Assembly (NCBI GenBank): GCA_026397915.1
Contig: JAPLTX010000032.1
Coordinates: 1 to 64,000, forward strand
Length of the DNA stretch: 64,000 nucleotides
Origin: Verrucomicrobiota bacterium
GTDB lineage: Bacteria; Verrucomicrobiota; Verrucomicrobiia; CAIQCK01
Direction: 5' to 3'
In this document: one piece after another, positions 41,050 to 50,358 of the stretch
Layout of the letters: the number at the start of each line of letters is the position of its first letter
How positions within the stretch are numbered: position 1 is the stretch's first letter
Translations under genes and position numbers: made by a program
Notes under the pieces: generated by a model
The model's input: the letters and a program-made list of their open reading frames with translations, nothing else
Told to the model about the DNA's origin: nothing
Database searches by the model: none

Positions 41050-41667
41050 ATGGCCGAGGTAGCGCTGAAGCTCGACGATAGAATCCCCGATGAAATCCGC
41101 ACGCTGGCCATTGAGGTCAAGGCGGGCCTGACCAACAACAGTCACTTCCCCAATGGCGCGGCGCGGGCGGCAGGATTAGGCGCGAGCGTCGCCGTCTATG
41201 ATACAGCCGTGAATGACCTGGCTGCGAAGCAGTCGCTCGTCAACCTGGCGCGCGTTGCCGTGGAGACGGCGCTGGAAGGCATCAAGACAGAGTTGCGCGG
41301 CGCGAAGACGGATTGCGAGAGCGTCGCCAACGGGAATCGCGCCATGCTCGAATCCGCCGGGCTGCCCATCAAGGCCCCCAAACAGTCCGTGGGCAAGCTG
41401 CCGAAGCCCGCGAGCTTCGTCGTTACGCGGGGCGACCACGAAGGCCACGCCGACGGCCAATGCCACAAGGTGGACGGCGCGCGCAGCTACAAGGGGGAAC
41501 ACTCCGTGAGCCAAGACGGCCCGTGGACGCTCGGTTACGAAGGCACCAAGAGCAGCTTCACCATTCCCGGCCTGACGCCCGGCACGATGTATTACTTCCG
41601 CATGGCCGCGTTCGGGACGAACGGCTGGGGCCCGTGGAGCGACATCACCCAATGCCGGATCGCGTAG
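41050..41667 (+). CDS. Short fibronectin type III-domain protein
   Basis: A 205-residue protein with GGAAAGG before ATG 41050. The N-terminal 110 residues are helical (VALKLDDRIPDEIRTLAIEVKAGL, ALEGIKTELRGAKTD). The C-terminal 90 residues form one FN3 domain (PASFVVTRGDHEGH, SFTIPGLTPGTMYYFRMAAFGTNGWGPWSD). There is no signal peptide. Proteins of this size and layout recur in Verrucomicrobiota genomes without known function. It lies directly downstream of the 21-bp array. Confidence 0.7.
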   Translation: MAEVALKLDDRIPDEIRTLAIEVKAGLTNNSHFPNGAARAAGLGASVAVYDTAVNDLAAKQSLVNLARVAVETALEGIKTELRGAKTDCESVANGNRAMLESAGLPIKAPKQSVGKLPKPASFVVTRGDHEGHADGQCHKVDGARSYKGEHSVSQDGPWTLGYEGTKSSFTIPGLTPGTMYYFRMAAFGTNGWGPWSDITQCRIA

Positions 41668-41723
41668 CATAGCGCGGCAGGCATCGGACAAACCCGTTTC
41701 GCCACCTGAGGCAGATGGCGCAG

Positions 41724-41768
41724 GTCCGCCGGACTCCGGCCTTGACTCTGCGGACGGGGCTTTTATTG
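41724..41768 (+). terminator. Candidate intrinsic terminator after the FN3 gene
   Basis: GTCCGC (41724-41729) pairs with GCGGAC (41750-41755), with an inner CCGG-ACT-CCGG stem. GGGGCTTTTATT follows. It fits termination of the FN3 transcript, although the U-tract is short. Confidence 0.4.
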
Positions 41769-41795
41769 TGAGGAACCTATGGGACGCCGGCCTGC

Positions 41796-42896
41796 ATGAA
41801 AAAACATCTTGGCATCCTCCTGCGATGCGCGGTGAGCATCGGCATCCTGTATTTCATTTTCAAAGGCATCTTTGCAAAGGAAAGCCCGGAGCATCCGTGG
41901 ACGGTGGGCGCGGCCAAGCTCTGGCACGACCTCACCTCCCCCGATCCGCTCTGGTTGCTCGGTGGGATCGCCTTGTTCACGCTGATTATCTTCGTGAACA
42001 TCGAGCGCTGGCAGATCATCCTGCGCGTGCAGCACATCGAGTTGAGTTTCTGGCGCGCGATGGAGCTGTTCTTCATCGGCCATTTCTTCAACTCCTTCAT
42101 GCTCGGCTCCACGGGCGGCGACGTGGTGAAGGCTTACTACGCGGCGCAGGAGACGCATCACAAGAAGGCGGAAGCCGTGATGACGATCGTCATTGACCGG
42201 CTGATCGGACTGATCGGGTTGTTCGCGGTGGCGGCAGTGATGATGCTGGCGAATCTGCGGCTGCTGTTCGGTAACGAACAGTTGCGGCCGATGGCGGTGA
42301 GCGTGATGAGCATCCTGGGCGTGCTGTTGCTCTGCTTGTTCGTCGGCTTTTGGCCGGGGCTGGGGAAGTTCCTGCACGAATGGCGCGAGCGGGTCTTTCA
42401 CCGCGGCGTAAAGCGCCAGAGCTGGAAGAAACTGTTCAGTGAGGAACGACTCGACCGCTGGTCCGATCAGTTCGCCGCCATCCGCGAGAACGTCAAAAAG
42501 ATGATCGGCGCCTACCAAGCTTATGCGGCGCACAAACCCGCGCTCATTAAGACGTTCCTGCTGGCGCTGGTCACGCACGTCTCGCTCATCTTCAGCGCCA
42601 TCTGCTTCGGGAAGAGTCTGGGCATTGAGGTCCATCTCGGTTTCTATTTTGTGATGGTGCCCGCGATCAACTGCATCGCCGCGGTGCCGATCACCATCAA
42701 CGGGCTGGGCGTGCGCGAAGGGTTGTTCGTGGCCGCGTTCGCGGCGGGCGGCGTGCGGAACGAGAAAGCGTTGCTGCTGTCGCTGCTGGGCTTCGCGGTG
42801 TCGCTGTTCTTCAGCATCATCGGTGGCGTGGTCTATCTCTTCTTCGAGCGCACGCATCCCAGCGTGGCGCAGATCGAGGCCGCGCCGGAAGAATAG
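41796..42896 (+). CDS. LPG-synthase-TM/YbhN-type flippase-like membrane protein
   Basis: A 366-residue polytopic protein of the lysylphosphatidylglycerol synthase transmembrane (UPF0104/YbhN) family. It has eight or so membrane helices. Conserved family phrases are NIERWQIILR, FFIGHFFNSFMLGSTGGDVVKAYY, VIDRLIGLIGL and the C-terminal PITINGLGVREGLF. Members without the soluble MprF catalytic domain, like this one, are thought to move lipids or polyprenyl-linked substrates across the inner membrane. The substrate is unknown. Its stop is 55 bp before the nucleotidyltransferase gene on the same strand. Confidence 0.85.
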   Translation: MKKHLGILLRCAVSIGILYFIFKGIFAKESPEHPWTVGAAKLWHDLTSPDPLWLLGGIALFTLIIFVNIERWQIILRVQHIELSFWRAMELFFIGHFFNSFMLGSTGGDVVKAYYAAQETHHKKAEAVMTIVIDRLIGLIGLFAVAAVMMLANLRLLFGNEQLRPMAVSVMSILGVLLLCLFVGFWPGLGKFLHEWRERVFHRGVKRQSWKKLFSEERLDRWSDQFAAIRENVKKMIGAYQAYAAHKPALIKTFLLALVTHVSLIFSAICFGKSLGIEVHLGFYFVMVPAINCIAAVPITINGLGVREGLFVAAFAAGGVRNEKALLLSLLGFAVSLFFSIIGGVVYLFFERTHPSVAQIEAAPEE

Positions 42897-42951
42897 CTCC
42901 TCCTGTCCATCTTCTTGTAGCCAGTCAGCGCCCGCCTTATAGTGCGCTGCA

Positions 42952-44262
42952 ATGACCGACAAACGCCAACTCGCGCTCGACATTGTGCGCACGCTGCGGG
43001 CGGCAGGCCACACGGCGCTGTTTGCCGGCGGCTGCGTGCGCGACATGCTGCGCGGCGTGCCGCCGCACGATTACGACGTGGTCACGAACGCCAAGCCGGA
43101 ACAAGTGCGCGCGCTTTTCCGCAAGACGTTCGAGGTGGGCGCGCAATTCGGCGTCGTGCTGGTGCTGCGGGAGGGTGTGACGTTTGAGGTGGCGACGTTC
43201 CGCAGCGACAACGCCTACGAGGACGGCCGCCGGCCGACTTCCGTGACATTCTCCACGCCGGAAGCCGACGCCCAGCGCCGCGACTTCACGATGAATGGCC
43301 TCTTCTACGACCCCATCGAAGAGCGCGTGCTGGACTACGTTGGCGGGCGCGCGGACATTGAGCGGCGCGTAGTGCGGTGCATCGGCGACGCGACCGCGCG
43401 GTTCACCGAGGACAAGTTGCGGATGTTGCGCGCCGTGCGCTTTGCCAGCAATCTCGGCTACGACATCGAGCCGGAGACATTCCGCGCCATCCAACGAATG
43501 GCACCGCAAGTCTCCATCGTCAGCGCCGAGCGCATCCGTGACGAGTTGATCAAGATTTTCACCTGCCCCAACGCCGGCTGCGGGCTACGCCTGCTCGACA
43601 GTAGTTGGTTGCTGGCCATCGTCCTGCCGGAAGTCGCGGCGATGAAAGGCTGCGAACAGCCGCCGCAGTTTCACCCTGAAGGCGACGTCTTTGTCCACAC
43701 CTGCCTGATGATGGACGGCCTGCGTGAACCGTCGCTGACCCTCGCGTTCGCCACGCTGCTCCATGATGTCGGCAAGCCGCCGACGTTCCTGCGCGCGCCG
43801 GACCGCATCCGGTTCAACGAGCACGACGTTGTCGGCGGACCAATAGCGGAGACGATTTTGCGTCGGCTGCGGTTTCCAAACGACCAGATCGGTCAAATCG
43901 TTGCCTGTGTGGAGAACCACATGACGTTCCGCCACGCCACCGAGATGCGGAAGTCAAAGCTGAAGCGCTTGCTGTCGCGGCCGACGTTCGCCGATGAACT
44001 GGAACTGCATCGGCTCGACTGCTTTAGCAGCCACGGCGACCTGACGAACTTCGAGTTCCTGAAGAACGTGGTCATCGAGATTCCGCCTGCCGTCGCTGCG
44101 CCGCCGCCGTTGCTAAACGGCAACGACCTGCAGGCGATGGGAATGAAGCCCGGCGCGGACATGGGAGCGCTCCTGCGCGAAGCCCGTGAGTTGCAACTCG
44201 AGGAGAAACTCTGCACCCGCGACGAGGCCCTGGCTTGGGCGCGGCAACGGCTCGCTCACTGA
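42952..44262 (+). CDS. CCA-adding tRNA nucleotidyltransferase / poly(A) polymerase family, with HD domain
   Basis: A 436-residue class II nucleotidyltransferase. The catalytic head has FAGGCVRDMLRG and the metal-binding DYDVV motif, followed by RRDFTMNGLFYDP and EDKLRMLRAVRFASNLGYDIE, typical of CCA enzymes. The C-terminal half carries an HD phosphohydrolase domain (FATLLHDVGKPPTF, FNEHDVVGGPIAETILRRLRF). It most likely adds or repairs the CCA end of tRNAs. A poly(A) polymerase activity cannot be excluded from sequence. It converges with, and overlaps by 7 bp, the AAA ATPase gene. Confidence 0.9.
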   Translation: MTDKRQLALDIVRTLRAAGHTALFAGGCVRDMLRGVPPHDYDVVTNAKPEQVRALFRKTFEVGAQFGVVLVLREGVTFEVATFRSDNAYEDGRRPTSVTFSTPEADAQRRDFTMNGLFYDPIEERVLDYVGGRADIERRVVRCIGDATARFTEDKLRMLRAVRFASNLGYDIEPETFRAIQRMAPQVSIVSAERIRDELIKIFTCPNAGCGLRLLDSSWLLAIVLPEVAAMKGCEQPPQFHPEGDVFVHTCLMMDGLREPSLTLAFATLLHDVGKPPTFLRAPDRIRFNEHDVVGGPIAETILRRLRFPNDQIGQIVACVENHMTFRHATEMRKSKLKRLLSRPTFADELELHRLDCFSSHGDLTNFEFLKNVVIEIPPAVAAPPPLLNGNDLQAMGMKPGADMGALLREARELQLEEKLCTRDEALAWARQRLAH

Positions 44263-45557
44263 AGGCTCACGAAGTAGGAGCGGCATGCGCGGTCTATCAG
44301 ATCCGGCTCCAGCGCGGGCTTGGTGTTCCGATACAGCGCGATCTCGATAATCTGCTCAATCAAATCCCGCGGTTGCACAGCACGGAAAGGGCGGCCGGCC
44401 TTCTCGTAGTGCTCGGCAATGAGATAGGAGAAGCCCGCCTCGCTGAACTCCACCTTGCGGCTCTGGCACACACGCTCGAAAATCTCGCGAAACTGCTGCG
44501 GCGTGGGATTGTCCACCTTGACCTTGTGCCGGATGCGCCGCAGAAACGCTTCATCCACGAGGTCTTTCGGCGCGAGGTTCGTCGAGAACACAATCATTAC
44601 GTCAAACGGGAACTCCACCTTCTTGCCGCGCATCAGCGGCAGATAATCCACCCGTTTCTCCAGCGGCACCATCCAGCGATTCAGGAGTTCGCTTGGTTGC
44701 AAACGTTGGCGGCCGAAGTCGTCAATGATGAACGTGCCGTTGTTAGCCTTAACCTGCATTGGCGCTTCGTAGGTCTTAGATTTCGCATCGTAGAGCAACT
44801 CCAGCATGTCCAGCGTCAACTCGCCGCCGACCACGATCATCGGCGGTCTGCAACGCACCCAGCGATGGTCCGGCTCGCCGACGCGTGGCTGCGGGCGCGA
44901 CTCGCCGTTCCGGCCGTTGGGAACCGGCTCGTGATCAAGCGGATCGAAAACCCGCACGATGTGGCCCTCGACCTGGATGGCGTGCGGCACAAAGACCTCG
45001 TAGTCTTGTGCGCAACTGAGCGCCTCGGCCAGCAGGGTTTTGCCGTTGCCCGGCGGTCCATAGAGGAAGATCGAGCGGCCACTGTTGGCTGCTGGACCAA
45101 GCTCTTCCAGCAACTCGTCGCTCACCACCATGTGCTGAAGCGCCTGGCGGAGTTTTGCCGCGTCCACCGGACGCCTGGCGCGCGACTGTCTTTCCACGAC
45201 AGCGCGATACTCCGCCAGCGTCACCGGCGCGGGACCGGCATAGCTGTTGAAGTTCGTCAGATCCCGCGCCCGGGCCACGCCGCTTTGCGTCAGCGCGTAA
45301 ACGAAACCCATCTCCCCGATGCCGCGCACACCCGGCCGGCCGATAAACTGCTCCTTCAACAGCCGCTCGACCGATTCCCTGACGATCGGCTCGTAAGGCA
45401 AACAAATCTCCTGCACAAGCTCCTGCGCCGTCAGTTCATTCCGCGCGTAAAGAACCCTCAGGATCAGTTCGCCAATCTGGTTCAGCGTCATACCCGTCTG
45501 CGCGACGGAAGCCGGCGTCATCGGCGGTTGAACGATGTCTTCGAGTTTCTCGGTCAT
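44256..45557 (-). CDS. AAA+ ATPase with N-terminal winged-helix-like region
   Basis: A 433-residue protein. Residues 20-110 look like a winged-helix domain (ELILRVLYARNELTAQELVQEI). The AAA+ core has Walker A GPPGNGKTLL, Walker B TFIIDDFG, a sensor VFSTNLAPKDLVDEAFLRRIRHKV that includes the arginine cluster, and a C-terminal helical lid. A pair of segments (VRVFDPLDHEPVPN and RVGEPDHRWVRCRPPMIVVGGELT) is inserted between Walker A and B. The overall style is MoxR/chaperone-like, but I cannot place it in a named subfamily. No partner gene such as a VWA protein is adjacent. Confidence 0.75.
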   Translation of the reverse strand: MTEKLEDIVQPPMTPASVAQTGMTLNQIGELILRVLYARNELTAQELVQEICLPYEPIVRESVERLLKEQFIGRPGVRGIGEMGFVYALTQSGVARARDLTNFNSYAGPAPVTLAEYRAVVERQSRARRPVDAAKLRQALQHMVVSDELLEELGPAANSGRSIFLYGPPGNGKTLLAEALSCAQDYEVFVPHAIQVEGHIVRVFDPLDHEPVPNGRNGESRPQPRVGEPDHRWVRCRPPMIVVGGELTLDMLELLYDAKSKTYEAPMQVKANNGTFIIDDFGRQRLQPSELLNRWMVPLEKRVDYLPLMRGKKVEFPFDVMIVFSTNLAPKDLVDEAFLRRIRHKVKVDNPTPQQFREIFERVCQSRKVEFSEAGFSYLIAEHYEKAGRPFRAVQPRDLIEQIIEIALYRNTKPALEPDLIDRACRSYFVSLQ

Positions 45558-45572
45558 GGTCCGGCTCCAAAA

Positions 45573-46595
45573 CTAATCCGGCTTCAACACCACCTTGATT
45601 GCGTCGCCACGGCGGGCCATGTCGAAACCTTCGCGCCACTGACTCAGCGGTAGTTCCTTCGACACCAACGCTTCGAGGTTAACCTTGCGTTCTGCCAACA
45701 GCGCCAGCGCCTTGTGCCACGAGCTGGGCTTCTGCGTGTGCGACCCGATCATGCTGATCTCGCGAACAAAGAACACGTCCTCGAAATTCAGCGTCACGTC
45801 CTTATGGAGAATGCCTGCCTGAATGAAGCGGCCTCGCGTCCGAACCGTCGCGACGGCCGCCGTGACAGCCGGAGGCACGCCCGCGCATTCAATCGCCACA
45901 TCAAAACCGTAGCCGCCCGTCATCGAACGCCCGACCTCCTTCAAATCTTCCGCTTCGACGTTCACCGTCCGCTCAGCGCCAAGCTGCGCGGCGAGTTCGA
46001 GTCGAAACTTGTCCTTGCCCACACCAGCAACAACCGCCCTCGCACCGCAGGCTTTGACCACTTGCGTGCAAAGCAAGCCGAGCGGGCCCGGCCCCATCAC
46101 CAGCACGACCTCGCCGGCCGCAACCATCCCCTGCTCCATCACTGCATGTGTCGCACAAGCCAGCAGTTCGCAGATCGCGCCCGCCTCGTAGGTGACATGG
46201 TCTGGCAGCGGATGCACGCTCTGCTCGCGGATGACCAGATAATCCGTGAACGCGCCCTCAGCCTTCGTAGCGATGCCTTTGCGCTCGATGCAAAGGCTGT
46301 AGTCCTCCGTCGCGCAGAAGCGACACTTCCCGCAAATCGAAGCGGTGGTCTCGGACGTGACTCGCTCGCCGACCTTCCGGCTTGTGACGCCCGCGCCCAC
46401 CTCCACGATGTCGCCGGCCAGCTCGTGGCCGAGGATCACCGGCGGCTTGAGGCTCGGATGACCGTGGATGTCTGTCCCGCAGATGCCCACCGCGCGGACG
46501 CGAATCTTCACCTGCTCTGGTCCGCACACCGGCTCCGGCACCTCGCGCAACTCGATGTCGTTCTCGCCCCGGCCGGTTTTGACAAGTGCTTTCAA
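45573..46595 (-). CDS. Zinc-dependent MDR dehydrogenase (sorbitol/threonine dehydrogenase-like)
   Basis: A 340-residue medium-chain dehydrogenase. Catalytic zinc ligands lie in VGICGTDIHG and GHELAGD. The structural zinc loop is CGKCRFCATEDYSLC. The Rossmann fold has VMGPGPLGLL. Such enzymes oxidise polyols or secondary alcohols with NAD(P) in the cytoplasm. The specific substrate is not readable. It starts 9 bp after a second MDR gene, so they form an operon, and the two proteins are paralogues acting probably on the same sugar or polyol route. Confidence 0.87.
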   Translation of the reverse strand: MKALVKTGRGENDIELREVPEPVCGPEQVKIRVRAVGICGTDIHGHPSLKPPVILGHELAGDIVEVGAGVTSRKVGERVTSETTASICGKCRFCATEDYSLCIERKGIATKAEGAFTDYLVIREQSVHPLPDHVTYEAGAICELLACATHAVMEQGMVAAGEVVLVMGPGPLGLLCTQVVKACGARAVVAGVGKDKFRLELAAQLGAERTVNVEAEDLKEVGRSMTGGYGFDVAIECAGVPPAVTAAVATVRTRGRFIQAGILHKDVTLNFEDVFFVREISMIGSHTQKPSSWHKALALLAERKVNLEALVSKELPLSQWREGFDMARRGDAIKVVLKPD

Positions 46596-46604
46596 CGTGT
46601 CACC

Positions 46605-47639
46605 TCAGTCCGGCTTGATGGAAATCTTGATACCCACTTGGTTCACCAGCAGCTCAATGGCCTCGGAGATGCGGCTCAGCGGGAACTCGTGCGTCACGAA
46701 GATGTCCGTGTTCACCGCGCCTTGCGCGATCAGGTTCATCGCCCGCCGCACGTATTCGGGCGTGAAATGGAACACGCCCTTGATCGTCACCTCGTTGTAG
46801 TGAATCAACCCCGTGTCCACCGTGATCTTCGTCCCCGACGCGCAGCCGCCAAACAGATTCGCGATGCCGCCCTTGCGCACCGTCGCGATCGCCGTCTCCC
46901 ACGTCTCCGGCAACCCCACCGCTTCGATGGCCACGTCCACGCCGCGCCCGCCTTCCGTTCGCTCGCGGATCGCCGCCACGGAGTCGGTCACCTTCGAGAG
47001 ATCCAGCGTCTCGTGCGCGCCCATCGCCTTGGCCACTTCCAGCCGCTCGGCGTTCTTGTCGGCGGCGATCACGCGCGCCCCCTTCAGATGCACCAGCCGA
47101 ATGAAAAACAGCCCGATCGGCCCCGCACCGATCACCACCACCGTGTCGCCGAGCCGGATGCCGCTCCGCTCCACCCCGTGCACCACGCACGCCAGCGGCT
47201 CCAGCAACGCCGCCTGCCGATACGTCACGTGCGCCGGAATCTCCACCGTGTTCTGCGCCACGATCGGCGCGGGAATAATCGCGTATTCCGCAAACGCCCC
47301 GCTCAGCCGCAGGAACATGTTCTCGCACATACTCTGGTTGCCCACCTTGCACCAATAGCACGCGTTGCAGGGCGCCGAGTTCACCGCCGCCACACGCATC
47401 CCCGGCCGGAACTGAGTCACGCCCGCGCCCACCTCCACCACCTCGCCCGTGAACTCATGGCCGAAGATGAACGGCGGCTTGAACTTCGGATGCCCGCGCA
47501 AATACATCTTGCGGTCCGTCCCGCACGTCAGCGCGGCCTTCACCCGCACCATCAGCTCGCCCGGCGCAACCGCGGGCAACTCCACCTCTTCCAACCGGAC
47601 ATCCTTCAACCCATGCAACACCGCCGCTTTTGTTTTCAT
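46605..47639 (-). CDS. Zinc-dependent MDR dehydrogenase
   Basis: A 344-residue paralogue of the next gene. It has the catalytic zinc site in TCGTDRKMYLRGH and GHEFTGEV, structural zinc Cys in CNACYWCKVGNQSMC, and the nucleotide motif VIGAGPIGLFF. It has an extra Arg/Lys-rich tip (YLRGHPKFKPP) near the active site compared with the neighbour. It is the first gene of a two-gene minus-strand operon. The substrate is probably a polyol or sugar, which is inference. Confidence 0.87.
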   Translation of the reverse strand: MKTKAAVLHGLKDVRLEEVELPAVAPGELMVRVKAALTCGTDRKMYLRGHPKFKPPFIFGHEFTGEVVEVGAGVTQFRPGMRVAAVNSAPCNACYWCKVGNQSMCENMFLRLSGAFAEYAIIPAPIVAQNTVEIPAHVTYRQAALLEPLACVVHGVERSGIRLGDTVVVIGAGPIGLFFIRLVHLKGARVIAADKNAERLEVAKAMGAHETLDLSKVTDSVAAIRERTEGGRGVDVAIEAVGLPETWETAIATVRKGGIANLFGGCASGTKITVDTGLIHYNEVTIKGVFHFTPEYVRRAMNLIAQGAVNTDIFVTHEFPLSRISEAIELLVNQVGIKISIKPD

Positions 47640-47973
47640 GCGCCGGCCAGAGTAGCGAGCGAGCGTTGCGAAGACAAGAAGGAGAATGAGAAGCGCGCGA
47701 TGGACGAAAATCCAAACTCCAGGGGAACTTCAAGCTTCAGGCGTCGAGGCTCTAGGAGAGCGTCTGAAGCATCAGATTGGGAGTCTCGCCTCTGCGTTGC
47801 CGGCAACGGCGTGGCGGGTGACGAAGGCACCTCCACCGTCGGCGATGCCGCTTCGCCCTACCATGCGCAACCTCCACCGCTCACGTTCCGGTCTTGATGT
47901 GGAGGACGGGAGTGTGAGAGAAAGACGGCAGTCAATCCAAAGCGTTCGTGCAACGCGGCAACCCGAAAACGCC
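47640..47973. other. Intergenic region between MDR operon and small membrane protein
   Basis: These 334 bp separate divergent genes. A frame on the plus strand continues through it to the membrane-protein gene, but its residues look like unconserved low-complexity sequence. Nothing else is recognisable. Confidence 0.4.
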
Positions 47974-48534
47974 ATGAATCCATCACCCAACAATCTCATC
48001 AAGGATGTCCTTTGGCACCGGCACCCGGCACTGCCCGGGATGCTTCTCGCGGTGGTCACACTGCTCTTCGGCTTCGGCCTGGGCATCGTCTTTGGCCTCA
48101 ACGAAGACATCATCAAGTCACGACTGAAAGCATCCGCCGCCGAAGTGCGCGAGTCTGTCTATCACGGTAACGACGTGGCGATCAAAACCGTGCTCGACAA
48201 GTCGTGGGTGTATATGCAACGCGCGCATCTGCACGCTGGCGCCTTGGGCGCTACGGCCGTCAGCCTGATTCTGCTCGCAAGTTTGCTCGGCCAATCGTCC
48301 GGGTTGACGCGTGCAATCAGCCTTGGCCTCGGCGCGGGTGGACTTGGTTATTCCGTGTTCTGGCTGTGGGCAGGTTTTCGCGCGCCTGCGCTGGGTGGCA
48401 CGGGGGCAGCCAAGGAGTCGCTAAAGTGGCTCGCCATGCCGTGCTCTGGCGCAATGGTGGTCGCGACCGCCGCCGTAGCCGTCCTGCTCATCACCGTAAT
48501 CGTCCGACGACGGGCAGCCCAGTCCACCAAATGA
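47974..48534 (+). CDS. Hypothetical membrane protein with four hydrophobic segments
   Basis: A 186-residue protein. I chose ATG 47974 because the in-frame region upstream is unlike protein. Hydrophobic segments lie at about residues 20-42 (GMLLAVVTLLFGFGLGIVFGL), 85-110, 112-132 and 150-175. A polar stretch carries HGNDVAIKTVLDKSWVYMQRAHLHAG. I do not recognise the family. Ends head-to-head with riboflavin synthase on the opposite strand. Confidence 0.6.
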   Translation: MNPSPNNLIKDVLWHRHPALPGMLLAVVTLLFGFGLGIVFGLNEDIIKSRLKASAAEVRESVYHGNDVAIKTVLDKSWVYMQRAHLHAGALGATAVSLILLASLLGQSSGLTRAISLGLGAGGLGYSVFWLWAGFRAPALGGTGAAKESLKWLAMPCSGAMVVATAAVAVLLITVIVRRRAAQSTK

Positions 48535-48582
48535 TGTGGCACCGCATCGTCAGGCCCCCGCCAAGTTGCGGGCACTCATTCG

Positions 48583-49182
48583 TTACGCTTCTTTTCTCTT
48601 CGCGAGCAACTGTTCGACGTATTTGCCGAGCACATCGGCTTCGAGGTTGACGTGACCGCCGACGCGCGCTTGGCAGAGGTTGGTGACGTCGCGCGTGTGG
48701 GGGATGATCCAGATGCGAATCCAATCGGGGCCGAGGTCAGCAACGGTGAGGCTGATGCCGTCCACAGCAACGGAGCCTTTGTAGATGAGGTAGCGCATGA
48801 GCTTCTTCGGCACGGTCACCTCCAGCACCCAATCCTTACCCACTTGCTCCCAGCGGCGGACCTTGCCGACTCCGTCCACGTGGCCGAGGACGAAATGGCC
48901 GCCGAGCCGCGCGTCGGCCCGCATCGGCCGCTCCAGGTTCACGATGTCGCCGGGGTGAACGTATTGGAGGTTGGTGACGCGGAGGGTTTCCTCCAACACG
49001 TCGTAGCCGAGCAGCGCGCCGCGTTTGCGGACGGTGGTGAGGCACGCGCCGTTGACGGCGAGGCTGTCGCCCTTGCGCAAGCCGCGATGCACCGTGGCCG
49101 CGCGCACGGTCAGCTCGGTGGATTTCCTGCCGCGCTTCACGCTGACGACCTCTCCAGCTTCTTCAACAAGTCCTGTAAACAT
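48583..49182 (-). CDS. ribE: Riboflavin synthase, alpha subunit
   Basis: A 199-residue enzyme, normal length. It dismutates two 6,7-dimethyl-8-ribityllumazine molecules into riboflavin. It opens with the canonical MFTGLVEEAGEV and contains the two related beta-barrel halves, each with the NGACLTT or DGISLTV phrase. GHFVLGHVDGVG is also conserved. It is the last gene of the riboswitch-controlled operon, 72 bp after ribD. Confidence 0.95.
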   Translation of the reverse strand: MFTGLVEEAGEVVSVKRGRKSTELTVRAATVHRGLRKGDSLAVNGACLTTVRKRGALLGYDVLEETLRVTNLQYVHPGDIVNLERPMRADARLGGHFVLGHVDGVGKVRRWEQVGKDWVLEVTVPKKLMRYLIYKGSVAVDGISLTVADLGPDWIRIWIIPHTRDVTNLCQARVGGHVNLEADVLGKYVEQLLAKRKEA

Positions 49183-49254
49183 GGTTTTGGAGGATAACGG
49201 GAGGGATTTGCGCCGTCGAGAACTTGTATCGAACTTGTATCGGCGCGGCGCGAC

Positions 49255-50358
49255 TCAGCAATAACCGATCACAACCAGATCGTCACCGAGATGCCGCCAC
49301 TCGACCTTGCGCAGAGCTACCGCGTTCTTCAACTGCTCGATCCCCTTCCCTTCCACCGCCGTCGGAGCGTCCGTGCCACCGATGATCTTCGGGGCGTAGA
49401 AAAAGACCGCCTTGTCCACGAGCCGCGCGTCGAAGAGTGCTCCAATCAGACCGCCACCGCCCTCGACCAAGACGCTGATAACCTCGTGCTCGGTGAGCGA
49501 CTTAAGCGCGTCACTCACGTCCAGATGATCGTCGCGCAACGCGCACGTCAACACCGTGACACCGCGGTCGCCAAGTTGCTTGCGCCACGGCTCCGGCGAG
49601 CGTTCGCTGGTGAGGACGATCGTCCGTTGGTGATGCTCGTCGCTAAAGACACGCGCATCCAATGCAGAGCGGCCACGGCTGTCCACAACCACGCGCCGCG
49701 GCTGCCGGTCAATGGCTCCGTCGCGGACGATGAGCTGCGGATTATCCGCGATGATGGTCCCCGAACCGACCATGACGGCGTCGGCGCCGCGCCGCAGTTC
49801 CTGCACAAACGCGCGCGATTTCTCGCCGGTGATCCATTTTGACTCGCCGATGCGCGTGGCGATCTTGCCGTCTAGCGACATCGCCGCCTTGACGGTGAGG
49901 AACGGCATGCCGGTGCGAATCCATTTGTTAAACGGCTCGTTGAGCTTGCTCGCCTCCTCGCACAACAACCCCACCTCAACCCTGATCTCTGCTTTCTTCA
50001 GCAACTCCAGACCCTGTCCGCTGTGCTTCGGGTTCGGGTCCACAGCGGCAACGACCACACGCCGGATGCCAGCGTTGATGATGGCGTCGGTGCATGGCGG
50101 CGTGCGACCGTGCGTGCTGCACGGTTCCAACGTGACGTAGAGGTCGGAGCCTTTCGCACGGTCGCCCGCGGCGTTGAGGGCGTGTATCTCAGCGTGCGGC
50201 GCTCCAGCACGATGATGGTAGCCCTCGCCGATGATGCGGCGGTTCCTCACCACCACCGCACCGACCATCGGGTTCGGCGAAGTCTGTCCCATCGCACGCC
50301 GCGCCAGAGCGAGCGCGCGTTCCATCATCTCGGCATCGAACTCAACTGAAGAGAGCAT
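49255..50358 (-). CDS. ribD: Bifunctional riboflavin deaminase/reductase
   Basis: A 367-residue protein. The deaminase half has HAEIHALNAAGDRAKGSDLYVTLEPCSTHGRTPPCTDAI, with zinc ligands His and two Cys. The reductase half has TVKAAMSLDGKIATRIGESKWITGE and VLVEGGGGLIGALF. It carries out the second and third steps of riboflavin synthesis. I chose ATG 50358, which overlaps the end of ftsY by 17 bp; the longer frame adds 19 residues with no conservation. Confidence 0.95.
   Translation of the reverse strand: MLSSVEFDAEMMERALALARRAMGQTSPNPMVGAVVVRNRRIIGEGYHHRAGAPHAEIHALNAAGDRAKGSDLYVTLEPCSTHGRTPPCTDAIINAGIRRVVVAAVDPNPKHSGQGLELLKKAEIRVEVGLLCEEASKLNEPFNKWIRTGMPFLTVKAAMSLDGKIATRIGESKWITGEKSRAFVQELRRGADAVMVGSGTIIADNPQLIVRDGAIDRQPRRVVVDSRGRSALDARVFSDEHHQRTIVLTSERSPEPWRKQLGDRGVTVLTCALRDDHLDVSDALKSLTEHEVISVLVEGGGGLIGALFDARLVDKAVFFYAPKIIGGTDAPTAVEGKGIEQLKNAVALRKVEWRHLGDDLVVIGYC

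Noticed and set aside
45714..47897. A 727-residue plus-strand frame
   Set aside because: It lies antisense to two well-supported dehydrogenase genes and is His/Arg-rich with no motif.
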